Shown here piece after piece: positions 25,101 through 35,849 of a DNA stretch of 64,000 nt (its first letter is position 1; each line of letters begins with the position of its first letter). The stretch covers positions 47,184,412 to 47,248,411 of the forward strand of contig CM055909.1 of the NCBI GenBank assembly GCA_029582155.1, written 5' to 3'. The notes under the pieces are model-generated. The model saw only the letters and a list, made by a program, of their open reading frames with translations, ran no database searches and had not been told where the DNA came from. Made by a program: the position numbers and the translations under genes. The stretch is from Panopea generosa (Eukaryota > Mollusca > Bivalvia > Adapedonta > Hiatellidae).

Positions 25101-25614
25101 CAAAATTAAATTTGTTGATACTGTATTTGAAAAGATGATGTCTATATATATTACGGAGTGGAAAGCAAGTGTAAATCAAACAACTAGTATACGTGGTAAT
25201 GGACGTAACAAATTAAGAACTTATAGGCTTTTTAAAAATGATTATGAAGTAGAAGATTACTGTAAAATTGTGCTACCAATGAAGCATAGATCAGCGTTTG
25301 CAAAATTCAGATGTGGTGTTGCGCCATTAAAACTAGAAACTGGTCGATATGAGGGTATTAATGAGAATGACCGGTTATGTCCTTTCTGTAATGATGCTAT
25401 AGAAGATGAGTGTCATGTTATTTTAAAATGTGCCTCTTATAAAGATATTAGGACAGATCTGATGCTTAAAGCAGTAAGCATAGATGCAAACTTTAACAAT
25501 TTTGATGACTGTAATAAAATGAAGTTTCTCTTTTCCAATAAAGATATGATAAGAATATGTGCCAAAACCTGTTTTACAATACTACAAAAACGTAGAAATA
25601 TTTTATATAAATAA
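22174..25614 (+). CDS. LINE ORF2 protein: APE endonuclease, reverse transcriptase, CCHC
   Basis: 1146 residues from the first ATG. The product would nick target DNA and copy the element RNA there (target-primed reverse transcription). Endonuclease motifs: AESH (E19), YLPPDN, GDFNSR (D135, N137), VVDFCLV (D204) and PDHS (D244, H245). The remaining N-terminal motif WNVRGW lies upstream of this ATG. Reverse transcriptase, about residues 520-830: NGFRKKRST, FIDFKKAYD (D642), LRQGCSLSPVLFN (from about 699) and MYADDIVLL (D742, D743), followed by a thumb/connector with YLGLTL. C-terminus: C1069-x2-C1072-x8-H1081-x4-C1086, a zinc-knuckle-like motif. No frameshift or internal stop is seen. There is no RNase H motif I recognise. 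It is more AT-rich than ORF1. Frames on the other strand inside this interval are shadows. Confidence 0.96.
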   Translation: MLRSSCLNSLNLDIIGIAESHLKASDVLQLEGYQWYGNNRKNLHIRARTGSGGVGLFIRNDIVKWFNISVLDNTREGVLWLQLTHKTEDIVILPCVCYLPPDNSSRHVDAFNFYDNLLTDMYEYQNVGIPFICGDFNSRCGDNNDFIVGVDSLCERNVVDFKTNAFGDILIEFLINANMCILNGRNFINNDFTSISTKGCSVVDFCLVSHDNLSLFDDFSVVRAVDAVNLCNNICAIAPTSIPDHSVLTWCIKFENPTVFTNKSDVTDGYDKFDVHSMPNDFLAGTDIVTKVNAAIADLEGSLRSQTDIDVAFNGWCDIVNHEMYNRLPFRSVCCGINNKKRRIGKPWWNNTLTDLWNSVCKSEKDWLNCNVIYLKNKLKSDYCYARKLFDREVQRSKRHHWYKIQDDMLNDINNDPKEFWKSIGKIGIHNNKKKSIPMEVLLDDGNLTSDVKDVLSKWEKDYSNLYNSTIDSIRTNDHNNVGNTNTSFILDEHISILEVKKAIENAKKGKAHGIDKIPVDVLKNDTSVYFLHVLFNVCFNKGCIPSLWGKSIINPIPKSSSADPKDPLSYRGISLSSSMYKLYSSILNNRLYIWSENNNKIVDEQNGFRKKRSTIDQLSSLTNIIDTRKKLKRSTFCAFIDFKKAYDYINRDKLWKRLQCIGVSSKMLVAVKSLYASVSSCVRVNNFYTNWFPVNSGLRQGCSLSPVLFNLFINDLALRIKSLGKGICIDNENVSILMYADDIVLLAENEENLQHMLNELNSWCSINSMTINFTKSSIVHFRPLSIAKSDIVFTCGDNVLTYTDKYVYLGLTLTEHLDFNVTAKIVAQSAGRALGLLIARYKSLGGMPHKVFTKLFNSLVWSVISYGATIWGVKSYSCINSIQNRAMRFFLGTGKYTPTAAISGDMGWVPPIVKQWKCIARHWVRNIYTIDTRLNKRIFIWARNKANNSCKNWVFTVINQFDSLQLHIHTYSNINKIKFVDTVFEKMMSIYITEWKASVNQTTSIRGNGRNKLRTYRLFKNDYEVEDYCKIVLPMKHRSAFAKFRCGVAPLKLETGRYEGINENDRLCPFCNDAIEDECHVILKCASYKDIRTDLMLKAVSIDANFNNFDDCNKMKFLFSNKDMIRICAKTCFTILQKRRNILYK

Positions 25615-26058
25615 TGTATTATATCTTAAATATAAAACAAATTAATTTTATATTATGTTGAGAAATCGGTGCTAATCAGGTCATTCCAGATCTGATCTGG
25701 GGTGAAAACTGATCTTTTAAAATATTTTTTAAAAAGCTTTTGACTATATAGCGATGCATTTGCATTTATTTTTCCTTTCACGATTTAACAAAAGTTATTT
25801 TAATAATCTTTTAGGTCTCGAGCCAAGATTAGCGCCGGTGTCTCAATTCTTAGTGTATAATGCTTTATAGTTTACATCTTTTTCAAAAATAATGCATGAA
25901 TAATCTGTGATAGTTGTATATATTTTATGTCAATATTATAGCGATAGTCTCTTGTAATTCTAATATTGAATGGCTATGTACGTTGTATGTGTTACTGTAT
26001 GTTTTATTTATATGTTTGTACATAGATGAGACTTAAATAAAGATATATATATAGATAT
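25615..26058 (+). other. LINE 3' UTR with polyadenylation signal
   Basis: No coding frame. AATAAA lies at 26036-26041, followed by a GATATATATATAGATAT tail rather than poly(A), suggesting a simple-repeat 3' end as in several LINE clades. The short GC-richer block GATCTGATCTGGGGTGAAAA near 25690 could be part of a conserved 3' structure used for RT recognition (inference). Confidence 0.7.
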
Positions 26059-26059
26059 C

Positions 26060-28325
26060 CATTAGGATTAGCTAATCTCTTGTCACCTTGATAAGACACA
26101 GGTGGTCATAACGACAGGTAATAAATCACCGTTCTATATTATCGCCATTCAGGTAAATATCATTTTAGTACAGACCATTCACTGTGATAATGACTAATTG
26201 TCAATAAATTAAATATTCATTTAAAATCCAGCCAACAAAGACAAATACATGTTCATCGCGTGTTATAATACATCAACAAAATAAACCATAAACACAAACC
26301 CGTATATCAAGATGATTTTCATACCAAGGACACTGTAGTTATCTAAGAATAAAAGGCCGAATATTGAGTTATCAACATTAGGCCAGTTTTATGTTCGCGA
26401 AGCTTGAAGTGCTTCCCAGCAACATTAAACTAGCCATATGTTTTTCATCACCCGATGAAAACTCAAAATTCGGCTTTTATTCCTTATACAATGTATTTAC
26501 ATTATATCCTCCAGCTATTTTAGATAAAACTATTTGGAATGCTTATTTTTTTTCCGTTTTGATATTTAAAAAGCAAATTATACGCATTTAACCGCAAAGC
26601 CAATGTCATGAATGTAACGGCGACGTTGTCAACATGCTGAATTAGTGCTAACATTTATAGGACAACTTACGGCAAACGTCACGTGAAACTAACGGCAACG
26701 TGACGTCTCACCAGCAAAACAAAATCGTGCAACCAATGAAATGCAAACTGGTCCTTTTTAGCTCCACTCAGCTGCAAGTGTTTTTCATTGAGAAATGAAA
26801 TGCAGTAAATCTATATAGTTCATGTAGGATGGTTGCAGTGGGAATGTAAATATTTTGAATTGGTATTATAACCCATGAATAATTCATAACAATAATAATA
26901 TTATAATAAATGAAAAAATAACATCACTGCAAAGAGCACAACCCTCAGTTCAAAAGTCAATTTTATTTACATTAACTTAAATAGGATAAATATGAAATCA
27001 TACTATCAAGCCATTCCAAGTTCTATAAAGGAATTAGGAAACACATGAAACAATGAAAGGGTGACTCATTTGATATTATATTATTCTTAAATGAGATGTG
27101 ATTCAACTTTAATTTTCTAAAATTCAAATTTAAAATGAGTTTCCGTCCAAAACAACTAGTTTTCTATCGAATTTGAATGGTAATTTTAATTTATTGTGAC
27201 TTTTAGTTTTGTGGTTACAAACTTTAAACCTGTACTTCATGGTTATACGTATGAATTTCATGGAGAAATTTTCATGCTGCCTTCCTCATTCAATGCAGTT
27301 TTTAAAACAATAATAATTATATATTTGTCAGAATTTATTCAGGAGACCAATTAGACAATCGGTTACGTGTATATGCAAATGGATAGACAAATGCATTTAT
27401 TCTATTTGAATATATAAATATATATATATCATTGCCTTCGTGCGTTTGGACGTTATAGATAGTGTGTATTGATGATTGATATTGCCCGTTGCACTTTTTG
27501 GCGTTTTTAGTCAAAACATGACATTTTTTGTTTGGACGATTCTTCATTATGAAATTCCCAAATCACATACAAATATAACTCTGACAAATATTCGAAATAT
27601 ATTCTAAATAAGATGGGTATTTATTTTTGATAAGAACAAATGTGTATGTGCTAGTATCTTTTTTTACTATAAACACGTCTGTATGAAGTGTATACGCTAT
27701 CATAATTACTGCTATCATTAAGTGCAGACATCTTAAAATCTGCAAAACAGTTTAAATAAGTTTCATTATGTATATGGACTTAAACAATTGTCTTATATTT
27801 ATTCAGTAACGGCATGTTCACGTATTTTTTTGTGAAATTTTAGGCATATTAAAGAATAGGAAACTCATTTCATGTTTTTCAACGATTTTGTTCTTATTGA
27901 TAATACAGAATTTTGTGTACTGCTCACGATTTGTAAAAGGTTATTTTACCTGGACATTAAACATATTTATATGGAAATCGTACGTTTCTAGTTTTGTTCA
28001 GTACTTTAAATATACAGTAGAACACCATTTGCTATAACACGGATAGTTTGAACACCACATATATCTTCAACTTCTTTCTGGTCCCGGTCGAATTTCTATT
28101 TCGATGTATACACATATACATGTGTGGTATATGATTTTGAACATTGAAGTTCTGCTGTACATACATGTATATACGATCATGTATACATATGCATTTATTT
28201 CCGATTAAAAACATTTCAAATAAGAACTTAATCTGATATGTTGTATAATGTAATGTTAACTATTTTGTTTTATTAACGTGTTCATTGAATAACTGAATAA
28301 GTCATGTAATGTTTGACGTGAGTGA

Positions 28326-28373
<48 letters not shown>

Positions 28374-29120
28374 TAAAACACCTGTAGTTCTGAAATAACT
28401 GTCACTTTAACGTTCATTGGTAAGGTGAGATGTAGAAAAGATACGATAAATAATCAATAGATGACATGACGTTAACGACATCGTGTGAATAATTTATATT
28501 CAAGTCCCACTGCATTTGAATTCTGTTCTTTGTTCTATATAAAATAAGTGCTTGGATTTCCACGTTAAAAAATCCACATATAATTTTTTAAGTACGGTTT
28601 TCCAAAAGCAGGAATGTATCAGCACATACAAATGCATAAAAACCTGCTAGGTTCACCAGCTAGATTTTGTTTTAAAGACTGAGCTGAAACACTCTACGAT
28701 TTAAGTTTTATTTTTAAAAAAGTCGTCAAATACATCTGTTGTAATCCTATAAAAGTCACTTTTTTAACACCAGTGATGCCTAATTGTAGTATATGCTGTG
28801 CCAACTTTTGCTTTACTAGTCTGCAGTAATAAATTACAACTCTTATGAATCATGTTAAAAATATTTTAAACAAAAAAAACATAGAAACATACAAAAGAAT
28901 CTTGCTACCGTGACAAAAAGGGGCGTGACTGAGTAGCGAGACCTTAAGATGTACAGAGACACAATGCCATGTGTGCATATATGATCCCCAGTCCATCGTC
29001 TCTTATATCTATTTTAAGAATTGGGGTTTACATTCTATGAGATGTGTTTTAACCATATACATCTTTATGTGCAATAGTAGTGTGTTTACAATTAAACGTA
29101 AAAACGTAAAATAAATTAGC
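26060..29120. other. Noncoding interval; possible intron of the receptor gene
   Basis: No exon is recognised. If the receptor exon at 29129 is real, its next exons lie at lower coordinates on the minus strand, so this interval, and perhaps the LINE beyond it, would be intronic. I looked for a WTNYT-like motif and membrane segments on the minus strand here and found none. Contents include a 9-bp inverted repeat (ACGTCACGT at 26676, ACGTGACGT at 26698) and a TG tract. Confidence 0.5.
28327..28372. repeat. (TG)n microsatellite
   Basis: 23 uninterrupted TG units. Confidence 0.98.
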
Positions 29121-29128
29121 AAATGTAC

Positions 29129-29489
29129 CTTCAACAGATATGTGATCCACGTAGCTTGGGCAGGATATGAAAGTTCGTGATGACGGCATGGCATCATCAA
29201 AACATCCGTACCCGTCCCAGGTTCTCGGACAAAATAATCCATCTGTTATATTCCTCTTTGGCGTACTTAGTTGTTTTTGACAGCATTCTTGTGCCGCGTT
29301 ACAGCAGTCGGTCCACCTCACACAATCATTTTCACTTAACGAATTACAAATCAGACTCTTCACCGTAACGTTTGTGACGTCAGCAATGACGGAGAAATTT
29401 TCAGGATATCTGTCATTTCCGGTTGCAGGGATTAATTTCCATGGTTGAGTAGCGTGTTGTTGAAGATCATTTCCAGTATGGAAAAGATA
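29129..29489 (-). CDS. Exon: hormone-receptor domain of a class B1 (secretin-family) GPCR
   Basis: Partial gene. The minus-strand frame 29648-29049 contains a cysteine-rich stretch ending FCPRTWDGYGCFDDAMPS then CPSY. This matches the extracellular hormone-receptor domain of secretin-family receptors, whose hallmark is C-x-R-T-W-D-G-x-x-C-W followed by C-P-x-Y. Here Phe replaces the usual second Trp. Upstream lie CVRWTDCCNAAQECC and possible N-glycosylation sites (NFS, NVT, NIT), as expected outside the cell. After VDHISVE the minus strand reads GAAG|GTACAT, a plausible phase-1 splice donor at 29129/29128. The remaining frame to 29049 would then be intron. The 5' limit is uncertain: a pyrimidine-rich CTACAAG acceptor candidate ends at 29490, but the frame is open to 29648. 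Ligand unknown; calcitonin-like, CRF-like or PDF-like receptors are all possible. The seven-helix part is not in this window as far as I can see. Confidence 0.75.
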
Positions 29490-29649
29490 CTTGTAGCACA
29501 TGGAGCATGAAAATAACTTAAATATCATTACGGGAATATCCCCATATCTGTCTCGGCAAACGGCCTGCATTTTATCGTCAATATAACCGTGCAAAAAGTG
29601 GTTTAAACTTACATTGGCATCTGATATCAAAATATGGGCCGAGCTCATA

Positions 29650-31890
29650 TTTACAAATGTATATATATGCTTTATATTCCAATACCTTGTCCCATGGTGT
29701 TTAATATAAGCTTATAGCAAGTTCACTTTATTTTCCCATGAGATAATTATATACGAAAGTCAATATTTGATCCAACGCTAATCCGACAAGATTTCAATTT
29801 TTAATTTTTTCTTTCCTTCGTGCACTATATTCTGACATGCTATAACAGAACAATAATATACCTCGCGTAGAAAAGTAATAGCAATATATATTTAGTTAAA
29901 TTCCCAACATTCAACTTAGCATGTATTTGATTAATAGATATATATATCCAATAAGTTTTTTTATTAATATATGTCTCCGAGTTAATATTTATATAACAGA
30001 CCCACGTTTTACGAACAGCTTAAAAATGAAAAATATGATTTATCCAAAGTTTTATTGTCTAAGACAATTCATCATTGTTTTAATGATAAACTTGTTTGCA
30101 ATTCAAGGCAGCAAATTAGCATAAACTGCAGACGGTTCTTAAACGAGATTTATATGGCATCGTTTGAATGATTATTCTTAACAGAGCCAGTCAAGTAAAT
30201 CTACTTATAATTACGGAAATCCGTTAGGTAGTCGACGGAAAGCTGTTTCCTTCCATATGACATATATGCCCAGTGTGAAATTTCCACCGTAATACATTTT
30301 TGTGAAGTTTGTATCGATGCAACACGTATTTCAGTCCAAGCATAGCCAATGAACGTTGGTGAAGCTGAATTTCTGGAAGATGATTGATCCGAGTAGAGCA
30401 GACGTTTTCAACAAAACCGATATTCCCTGACGGTTTCGTGCTTCGGCGGTTATAGACGTGTGTTCGCATATGTCACTTGAATAGTTGCTTTTTTCTGAAA
30501 AATATCACAAATATTTGTGAAGTAATTAGCAGAGACTGAATCTAAAACACATACGAGCTATATTTAGCAAACCGATGGTGGTATTGTGGGAAATATACTA
30601 TGCGTGAATTAAGGTTAAAAATGAGAAGAAAAATTGATTAAATAATTATAGTTAGTATGTCAACCATTAAATGTTTAACTAAATAAGGAAATAATCATAT
30701 ATTGTCTGCTGGCAAAATTAGAAATTTTCATTTTGCTGTTCTGCTGGAAATATGAACATTTTTCATTCTGCTGTTCTACTATCTTGACCGGCTTTATATA
30801 TTGTTACATTGGTGTAAAAACACTCTAACTGCTTATATAAATCGCAATTACAATTATACAATTATAGTCCTGCATATACAATTACTGCGAATGTGTGCTT
30901 TTTTGGTGGTAAATACATGCCTTCAAGTTGGTTCGATGGGACCTTAAGCTGACTTAATATGTAGCATACAGTTTTGATCGCATTTATGTTTGTTTATTTA
31001 AATATACTTACATGTACGTAGATTAATAATATTGTGTTTATGGAAACATTTGTGGTAGCGATATTGAAATGATTAATTTAGTATTAAAAACAAATGGTCG
31101 TCATCTTTTTTATTCCTAAAAGCAAACTAAAATATCGTTTTATACCTCCAACGGTGGCAGAGATTCCTAGACATTGAGAAATTGTGTAGAAAATTAAACG
31201 TTGATTTATATAGAAGATAAACAATTCGGAGATAACCTAAGTGGTATCATGGGTATTGCATTTGAAGATAAGGAACACTATATTTTATGTGACCGTTCAT
31301 GAATCAAACGACGACTTTTATTTATAAATACTTGTGAGTTTCATCCCTTAAGTACTTGTAAATTATATTATGACATGCATATCTCACATTAAGGAAAAAA
31401 GCGAGTTTGTTTTTTTAAATAATTCAGAAATATCTCAAATAGCTGCTTGCAACCTGATTACTGACTGGAATGTTATTTATGCAGGACTGTCATTGTTAAT
31501 TCGCGTTTATGTAGTTGGGATGCTGTTGGGGTTGAACGGCATTGCGCTTGTAGTATAAAAGTGATTTATTACTGGTTTAGTTTTACCTATTTTTCAGTGT
31601 ATTCTAATTAATGTTTTCAGTTTTTTTATTCCAGTTTACGCATGCATTTTTACAATTAGTTTTTGTTTAAGTTAAACTGATTGATGAGATTTTTTATCAG
31701 AAGCTGTTGCGATGTAATGTTTGGATGCAACTGTCGTCGGAGGGTGTCCGGGATTGTAGAACAAGCGAAATCTTTGATAAACATATTTGATGGAAGAGCT
31801 AGTTAGATTGATATAATATATCAGTAAATGAGTCGGTGTAACTGTTGTTATTGCATCTAAGTTAGTTTCATGTTCCATTGCTTTCTACAT
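29650..31890. other. AT-rich interval, nothing recognised
   Basis: If the receptor gene is real, its signal-peptide exon and promoter should lie on the minus strand at higher coordinates, possibly here. The 81-codon minus frame at 30224-30469 has no hydrophobic leader and is not called. No repeat was recognised. Confidence 0.45.
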
Positions 31891-31897
31891 ACGAGGT

Positions 31898-32012
31898 GCA
31901 ACGCGTGGCCCAGTGGTAGACCCAAAATCGTGATGGTTGTCATTGGTTCGATCCTCCGCTTCCAACACGACAATCGATATAAAATAAATAAATTGCAAAA
32001 AAATAAATAAAA
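31898..32012 (+). mobile_element. tRNA-derived SINE, short form
   Basis: Box-A-like GCGTGGCCCAGTGGTAGAC at 31903 and box B GGTTCGATCC at 31945-31954 stand about 40 bp apart, as in tRNA genes. There is no acceptor-stem complementarity to make a functional tRNA. The copy continues directly into an ATAAATAAATTG / AAATAAATAAA tail, so it is a short retroposed tRNA-like element. Confidence 0.7.
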
Positions 32013-32269
32013 CACTTCTAGGTTTATACCATGTTTATGTTTATGTATAAATGCGGTATCCGTGACTTTTGAATGGTAGTCAACGTATGCTATTGGACAC
32101 CATTATTTTCTCTCTTTTTTTACTGAAACATACATTTTAAGCAATTGATCAATTTTAACTTAACGTTATATGACTTGGACTAATTGATGTTTTATTATAT
32201 ATGTGCTAAAGCCGATTTGATTGAAATTTTCGGACCGATTGAGGTCAATTTTGACGATATATACATCAT

Positions 32270-32425
32270 TAAGAAACAGTTAATACTTTTTAAACGGTGT
32301 GATTAAACTTAAAGAAAGTAAAAATAAAAAGTCAATTTTTCTAAAGTCAACAAAGAATATGTGACTTTTTTTTTCTGCCATCGTTAAGTTTTATCACGCC
32401 GTTTAAAAATAATTTACCGTTCTGG
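32270..32425. repeat. ~150-bp foldback (palindromic) element
   Basis: TTTTTAAACGGTGTGATTAA (arm 32287-32312) is the near-perfect reverse complement of the arm at 32384-32409 (24 of 26 positions). The pairing continues outward with weaker matches (AACAGTTAATA against TAATTTACCGTT) and inward with AAAAAGTCA against TGACTTTTT. It has no coding capacity. It resembles a MITE or foldback transposon. No target duplication was found. Confidence 0.8.
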
Positions 32426-32429
32426 ATAA

Positions 32430-35025
32430 AATTTATAAAATATAATACAGAAAGTTTGATTGTTATGTCCTCAACGTTTTCATTTGATCGATCCATGCTT
32501 TCCGAGATAATGCAAAAAAGTTAATCGTATAGTGCTTCGATGTGCTGATATCTTTAGTGATGTATTCGTTCTGTCAAAAATTCCATATCTTGATTCATAT
32601 CTTCCTTCTTGTGTGTGCGACAACTGTTTAATGTCACACGTAGATGTACGTGTTCTCCCAGTATTAGTATTTAATGTATATATTGTGTGAAACTATTCTT
32701 GAACGAGAAATATTTTCTAATGTTACGTAGCAGGTAATATTCTCAAGGCTCTCTTAACAAATAAATCGTGTAAAATACAACTTACATTTGTCCTTGAAAT
32801 GTGCAAACAAATGTCTGTTTTCAGTGAAGATTTGCATTTTATAGTTTTGTTAAAACATATATTATTTATAAGATATATACAGCATATTCCAAAACATTCA
32901 TAGTGAAAGGACTGAAACGAAAACAAATCTTACATATTTTCTCTACTTATAGTTTATCAAACACATTCTCGTTTTATGATATGGAGATGAGCGAGACTGT
33001 ACACCCTTATAATCCAGGTTTGAGCTCCCAAGAGGCATTTTTTTTTCCAGTCGTTACAAGGCTATGATACCTGTTGTAATCACTTCTGCGTTCATAATTG
33101 TTTTGTTTATTAATTATGTTTATGATGTTTTGTTGGCAATGGCCTTTGAATGGTATGTCTTATAAGTTATTTTAATTAATTTTTAACATGTATGTGCAGT
33201 TTAAACACATCTTAAAATAAAACATAAGGGAATATTTTAAGAACACAATCTATATCTTAAATTAACTAATGATTGTATATTCTAGGCATGCATAATTCTC
33301 TTAATGATAACAGTTTTGAACAAATCAGTACAAAATGAAATTCCTTTTCCTTTTCCATTTTCACACAATCTGCAGTTTTTTTTAATATTAGTATTTATCA
33401 CATAATTTACGTTGCAGGGGTGTTATAAACCTACGACATAAATTTTATATTAACCTAGTATAATAAGTATAACAATAAGTTCCGATTCATCGTTCGGTGT
33501 TTTCCGTATAAATCGATCCCCGTACGTAAATTACCGAAGTACTTTATGTGATAAAACGATTCTTACATATGTGCTCATTTATTTTGAACGTTTAGAAAAA
33601 TGATATAACGCTCGCAGAGTCTCGCATATTATATATTTTTCACCTCGTTTTATAAATTCAATATAAATCAGCATTCATGGGATGAACACATCTTAATTTA
33701 ACCAATGTATTTCTAAATTTATGCCCATGAGCGAATTGAAATCGAACTGGCGAGTATGTTGATCGGAACTCCTCAACAAAGTGACATACTTTCACACTTA
33801 AATCACAGGACAAAGCTGAATATCAATTGGACATGTTGATTCAAATACGCAGAATATCGGATTTCTCGTCTATACCGATAGTTTCAGGCTGCCCCACACG
33901 AACAGTTCTAAGATCGCATAGTGTAGTTCAAGAGTTACTTTAAAACTGCAGAAGTTTATAGCGCAGCGCAGTTGTTCGATAGCCCAGTGGCATAAAAGCT
34001 CTTCCAACAAATACATCACACGATAACAACGTTTACTAATTGGTTAATATGATTGTTTATGTTTGTGACGGTTTTTATGACTGATAAAGGTTAACTCTGT
34101 GAACATTTGTTTATTGGCAACAGTGTTTAACTACCTCTTATAAGCGAAAACTTTTATTTTCGATATTATTCACGATTTTCAACCCTCGCGAATTTAAAGA
34201 GCACGCCAAAATTACAATCAGTTCACTGTCCGAATATTTACATTATCTGACTCTTTGAATGAAAAATGCATTTTCGGCAGATTCAATTTTCGAACGTCGC
34301 GTATTCAAAATTTTGTGAATAAATAAAATAGGTCTTATCAGAGCAAAATCGCAAAATAAAGTTCACGCGAATTTAAAGTGTTTAACAATAGTTTGTGTAT
34401 CGAAATATTTGGGTACTATGCGCTGGTGAAAGCAGCAGAGCTAGGTATTAAGTATTTGATTATATGTACTATTATACTAGGATATTGTATAAAATATTAA
34501 AGAAAAAAATGATAGTTTTTATCTTTAGACACAATCATTATACAGTCAGTTACTGAGGAACATGTAATGCAATATCAAATATACGCCTACATGACCGCCA
34601 GTATATTAGCATGCGCCAGGGATATCACAAGATGTTTATCAAATTGTTTACAACAAAACATGATACTGCTTTAACATTATCAGATGGTGTTATTTGCTTT
34701 GTTTCATTCCTGCATTTAAGATATAGTTTTAACACTTTAAATATAATGGTTTTCAATAGTAATTTCGTTTAATCAACTCTTAACACCGGTTGTAACACGT
34801 GCTTAAACTTAAAGCATCATTAGTATTCCATCTAATCCTTATAAACAGCATATGCTATCTTTTTCGTGTTTTTTTTGTCAAATTGTTATATCAAGTAAAT
34901 TCTTTCAAAGAAAAAAAACTATACGTTTGAAGTCAATAAGCAAATATGTTAATTAATGATGTCATAATAGAGGAAAGCGAAGTTTGCATCCATAAACAAT
35001 GTAAATACTCCTAATGACTCCTGAT
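32430..35025. other. Noncoding interval with weak tRNA-like scars
   Basis: Near 33730-33800 (minus) and 33990-34010 (plus, ATAGCCCAGTGGCATAAAAG) there are isolated box-like strings that may be worn SINE heads. Around 34140-34380 the motif CGCGAATTTAAAG occurs twice. No gene is recognised. Confidence 0.4.
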
Positions 35026-35030
35026 GTAGA

Positions 35031-35312
35031 GTCGGGCCAAGTTAGCTCAGTCAAAAGCGCGTTTGAATATTAATTCAGAGGTCATGAGTTCGAATACGCG
35101 CCAGGCCACAGTCTCCGTGATGATTAATATACGATATTCCGTCTCATTGTTATTCGTCTGTTACCGCTGATGCAAGTGGAAAAATTATCAGTTACTTGCA
35201 AAGATTGATGTTGTCGAGAACTGGTTAACTTTCCAGACTTCTAGGATAGAGCGGTTAGGTTATTTTAGCCCTCGATGTAATAAAACTGACGCTTAATACT
35301 CAAACAACTTAA
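35031..35312 (+). mobile_element. tRNA-derived SINE, family A (full length, diverged)
   Basis: The head GTTAGCTCAGTCAAAAGCGC (box A) and GTCATGAGTTCGAATACGC (box B) is followed by CACAGTCTCCGTGATGATTA, CCGCTGATGCAAGTGG, a central CTGGTTAACTTTCCAGA and AGCCCTCGATGTAATAA near the 3' end. Order and spacing agree with the copies at 38420 (minus) and 48753 (plus). No clear target duplication, so it is older. Confidence 0.88.
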
Positions 35313-35604
35313 CAAACCTTATTTTTTACATTTTTATTGTCCTAAGTATCACTATGACGACTATATGCACTATTCGTGTTGTTGCCATGTTGGCTATGTG
35401 GTCTAAGGTAATATCTATCCGCTGACGAATTTCTTCACAAATGAAACACGAAATGATGCACTTTATAAACTTTATTCTGATTGGTTGTTCGCAAACGTGT
35501 TGTCAAGGCCGAATACATGAGATAGAGTCGCAGATTGGTTGAGCCAGAAACCTTAGCGTCACGTTGAACTGAACCCATATCAATCAAATATGTTTCATAT
35601 TTTT

Positions 35605-35845
35605 AAATGGATTGAACGCAATTTGCAACATATTTCATATATAGCATATCCAGTTTTATTCGCGGAGTAAGACCTCACAATGAGTCTGAGTAGAACCACT
35701 GTCCTTTCGCTAGTAAATGGCAAAATTTCTCATCTAAAGCATTCGGAAGAAGCGTGTTTTGAACCTACGACCTTGGCGGTGAGAGGTCAGTTATTTCTAG
35801 ACGGAGCTTTGGGTCACCCAGCCACGGACGATCCATGATAATTAT
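35605..35845 (-). mobile_element. tRNA-derived SINE, family B
   Basis: On the minus strand the copy begins CCGTGGCTGGGTGACCCAAA (box-A-like) and has AAGGTCGTAGGTTCAAAACA (box-B-like). The body has GTGGTTCTACTCAGACTCA and the 3' part AAAACTGGATATGCTATATA then GAAATATGTTGCAAA. The body and 3' part are shared with 42820-43017 and 12290-12487. Confidence 0.82.
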
Positions 35846-35849
35846 GTTT

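Larger units (their letters stand above)
20920..26058 (+). mobile_element. Non-LTR retrotransposon (LINE), near full length
   Basis: ORF1 (20920-22113) and ORF2 (22174-25614) lie on one strand, followed by a ~445-bp 3' UTR ending in AATAAA (26036-26041) and a short GATATATATATAG-type tail. There are no long terminal repeats. Endonuclease type (APE) and reverse transcriptase motifs are those of APE-encoding LINEs. The C-terminal CCHC motif and the ORF1 layout are common in animal CR1/L2/I-like groups, but the clade is not resolved here. Open frames without frameshifts suggest a young copy. 5' end and target-site duplication were not identified. Confidence 0.95.

Noticed and set aside
20884-25614. 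Minus-strand and off-frame ORFs inside the LINE
   Set aside because: They overlap the well-supported ORF1 and ORF2 and carry no motifs of their own.
30224-30469. Upstream exon of the receptor gene
   Set aside because: The frame has no signal peptide or cysteine pattern and no matched splice sites that I could support.
33730-34010. Two more SINE heads
   Set aside because: Single box-like strings without a partner box or a recognisable body; noted only as weak scars.
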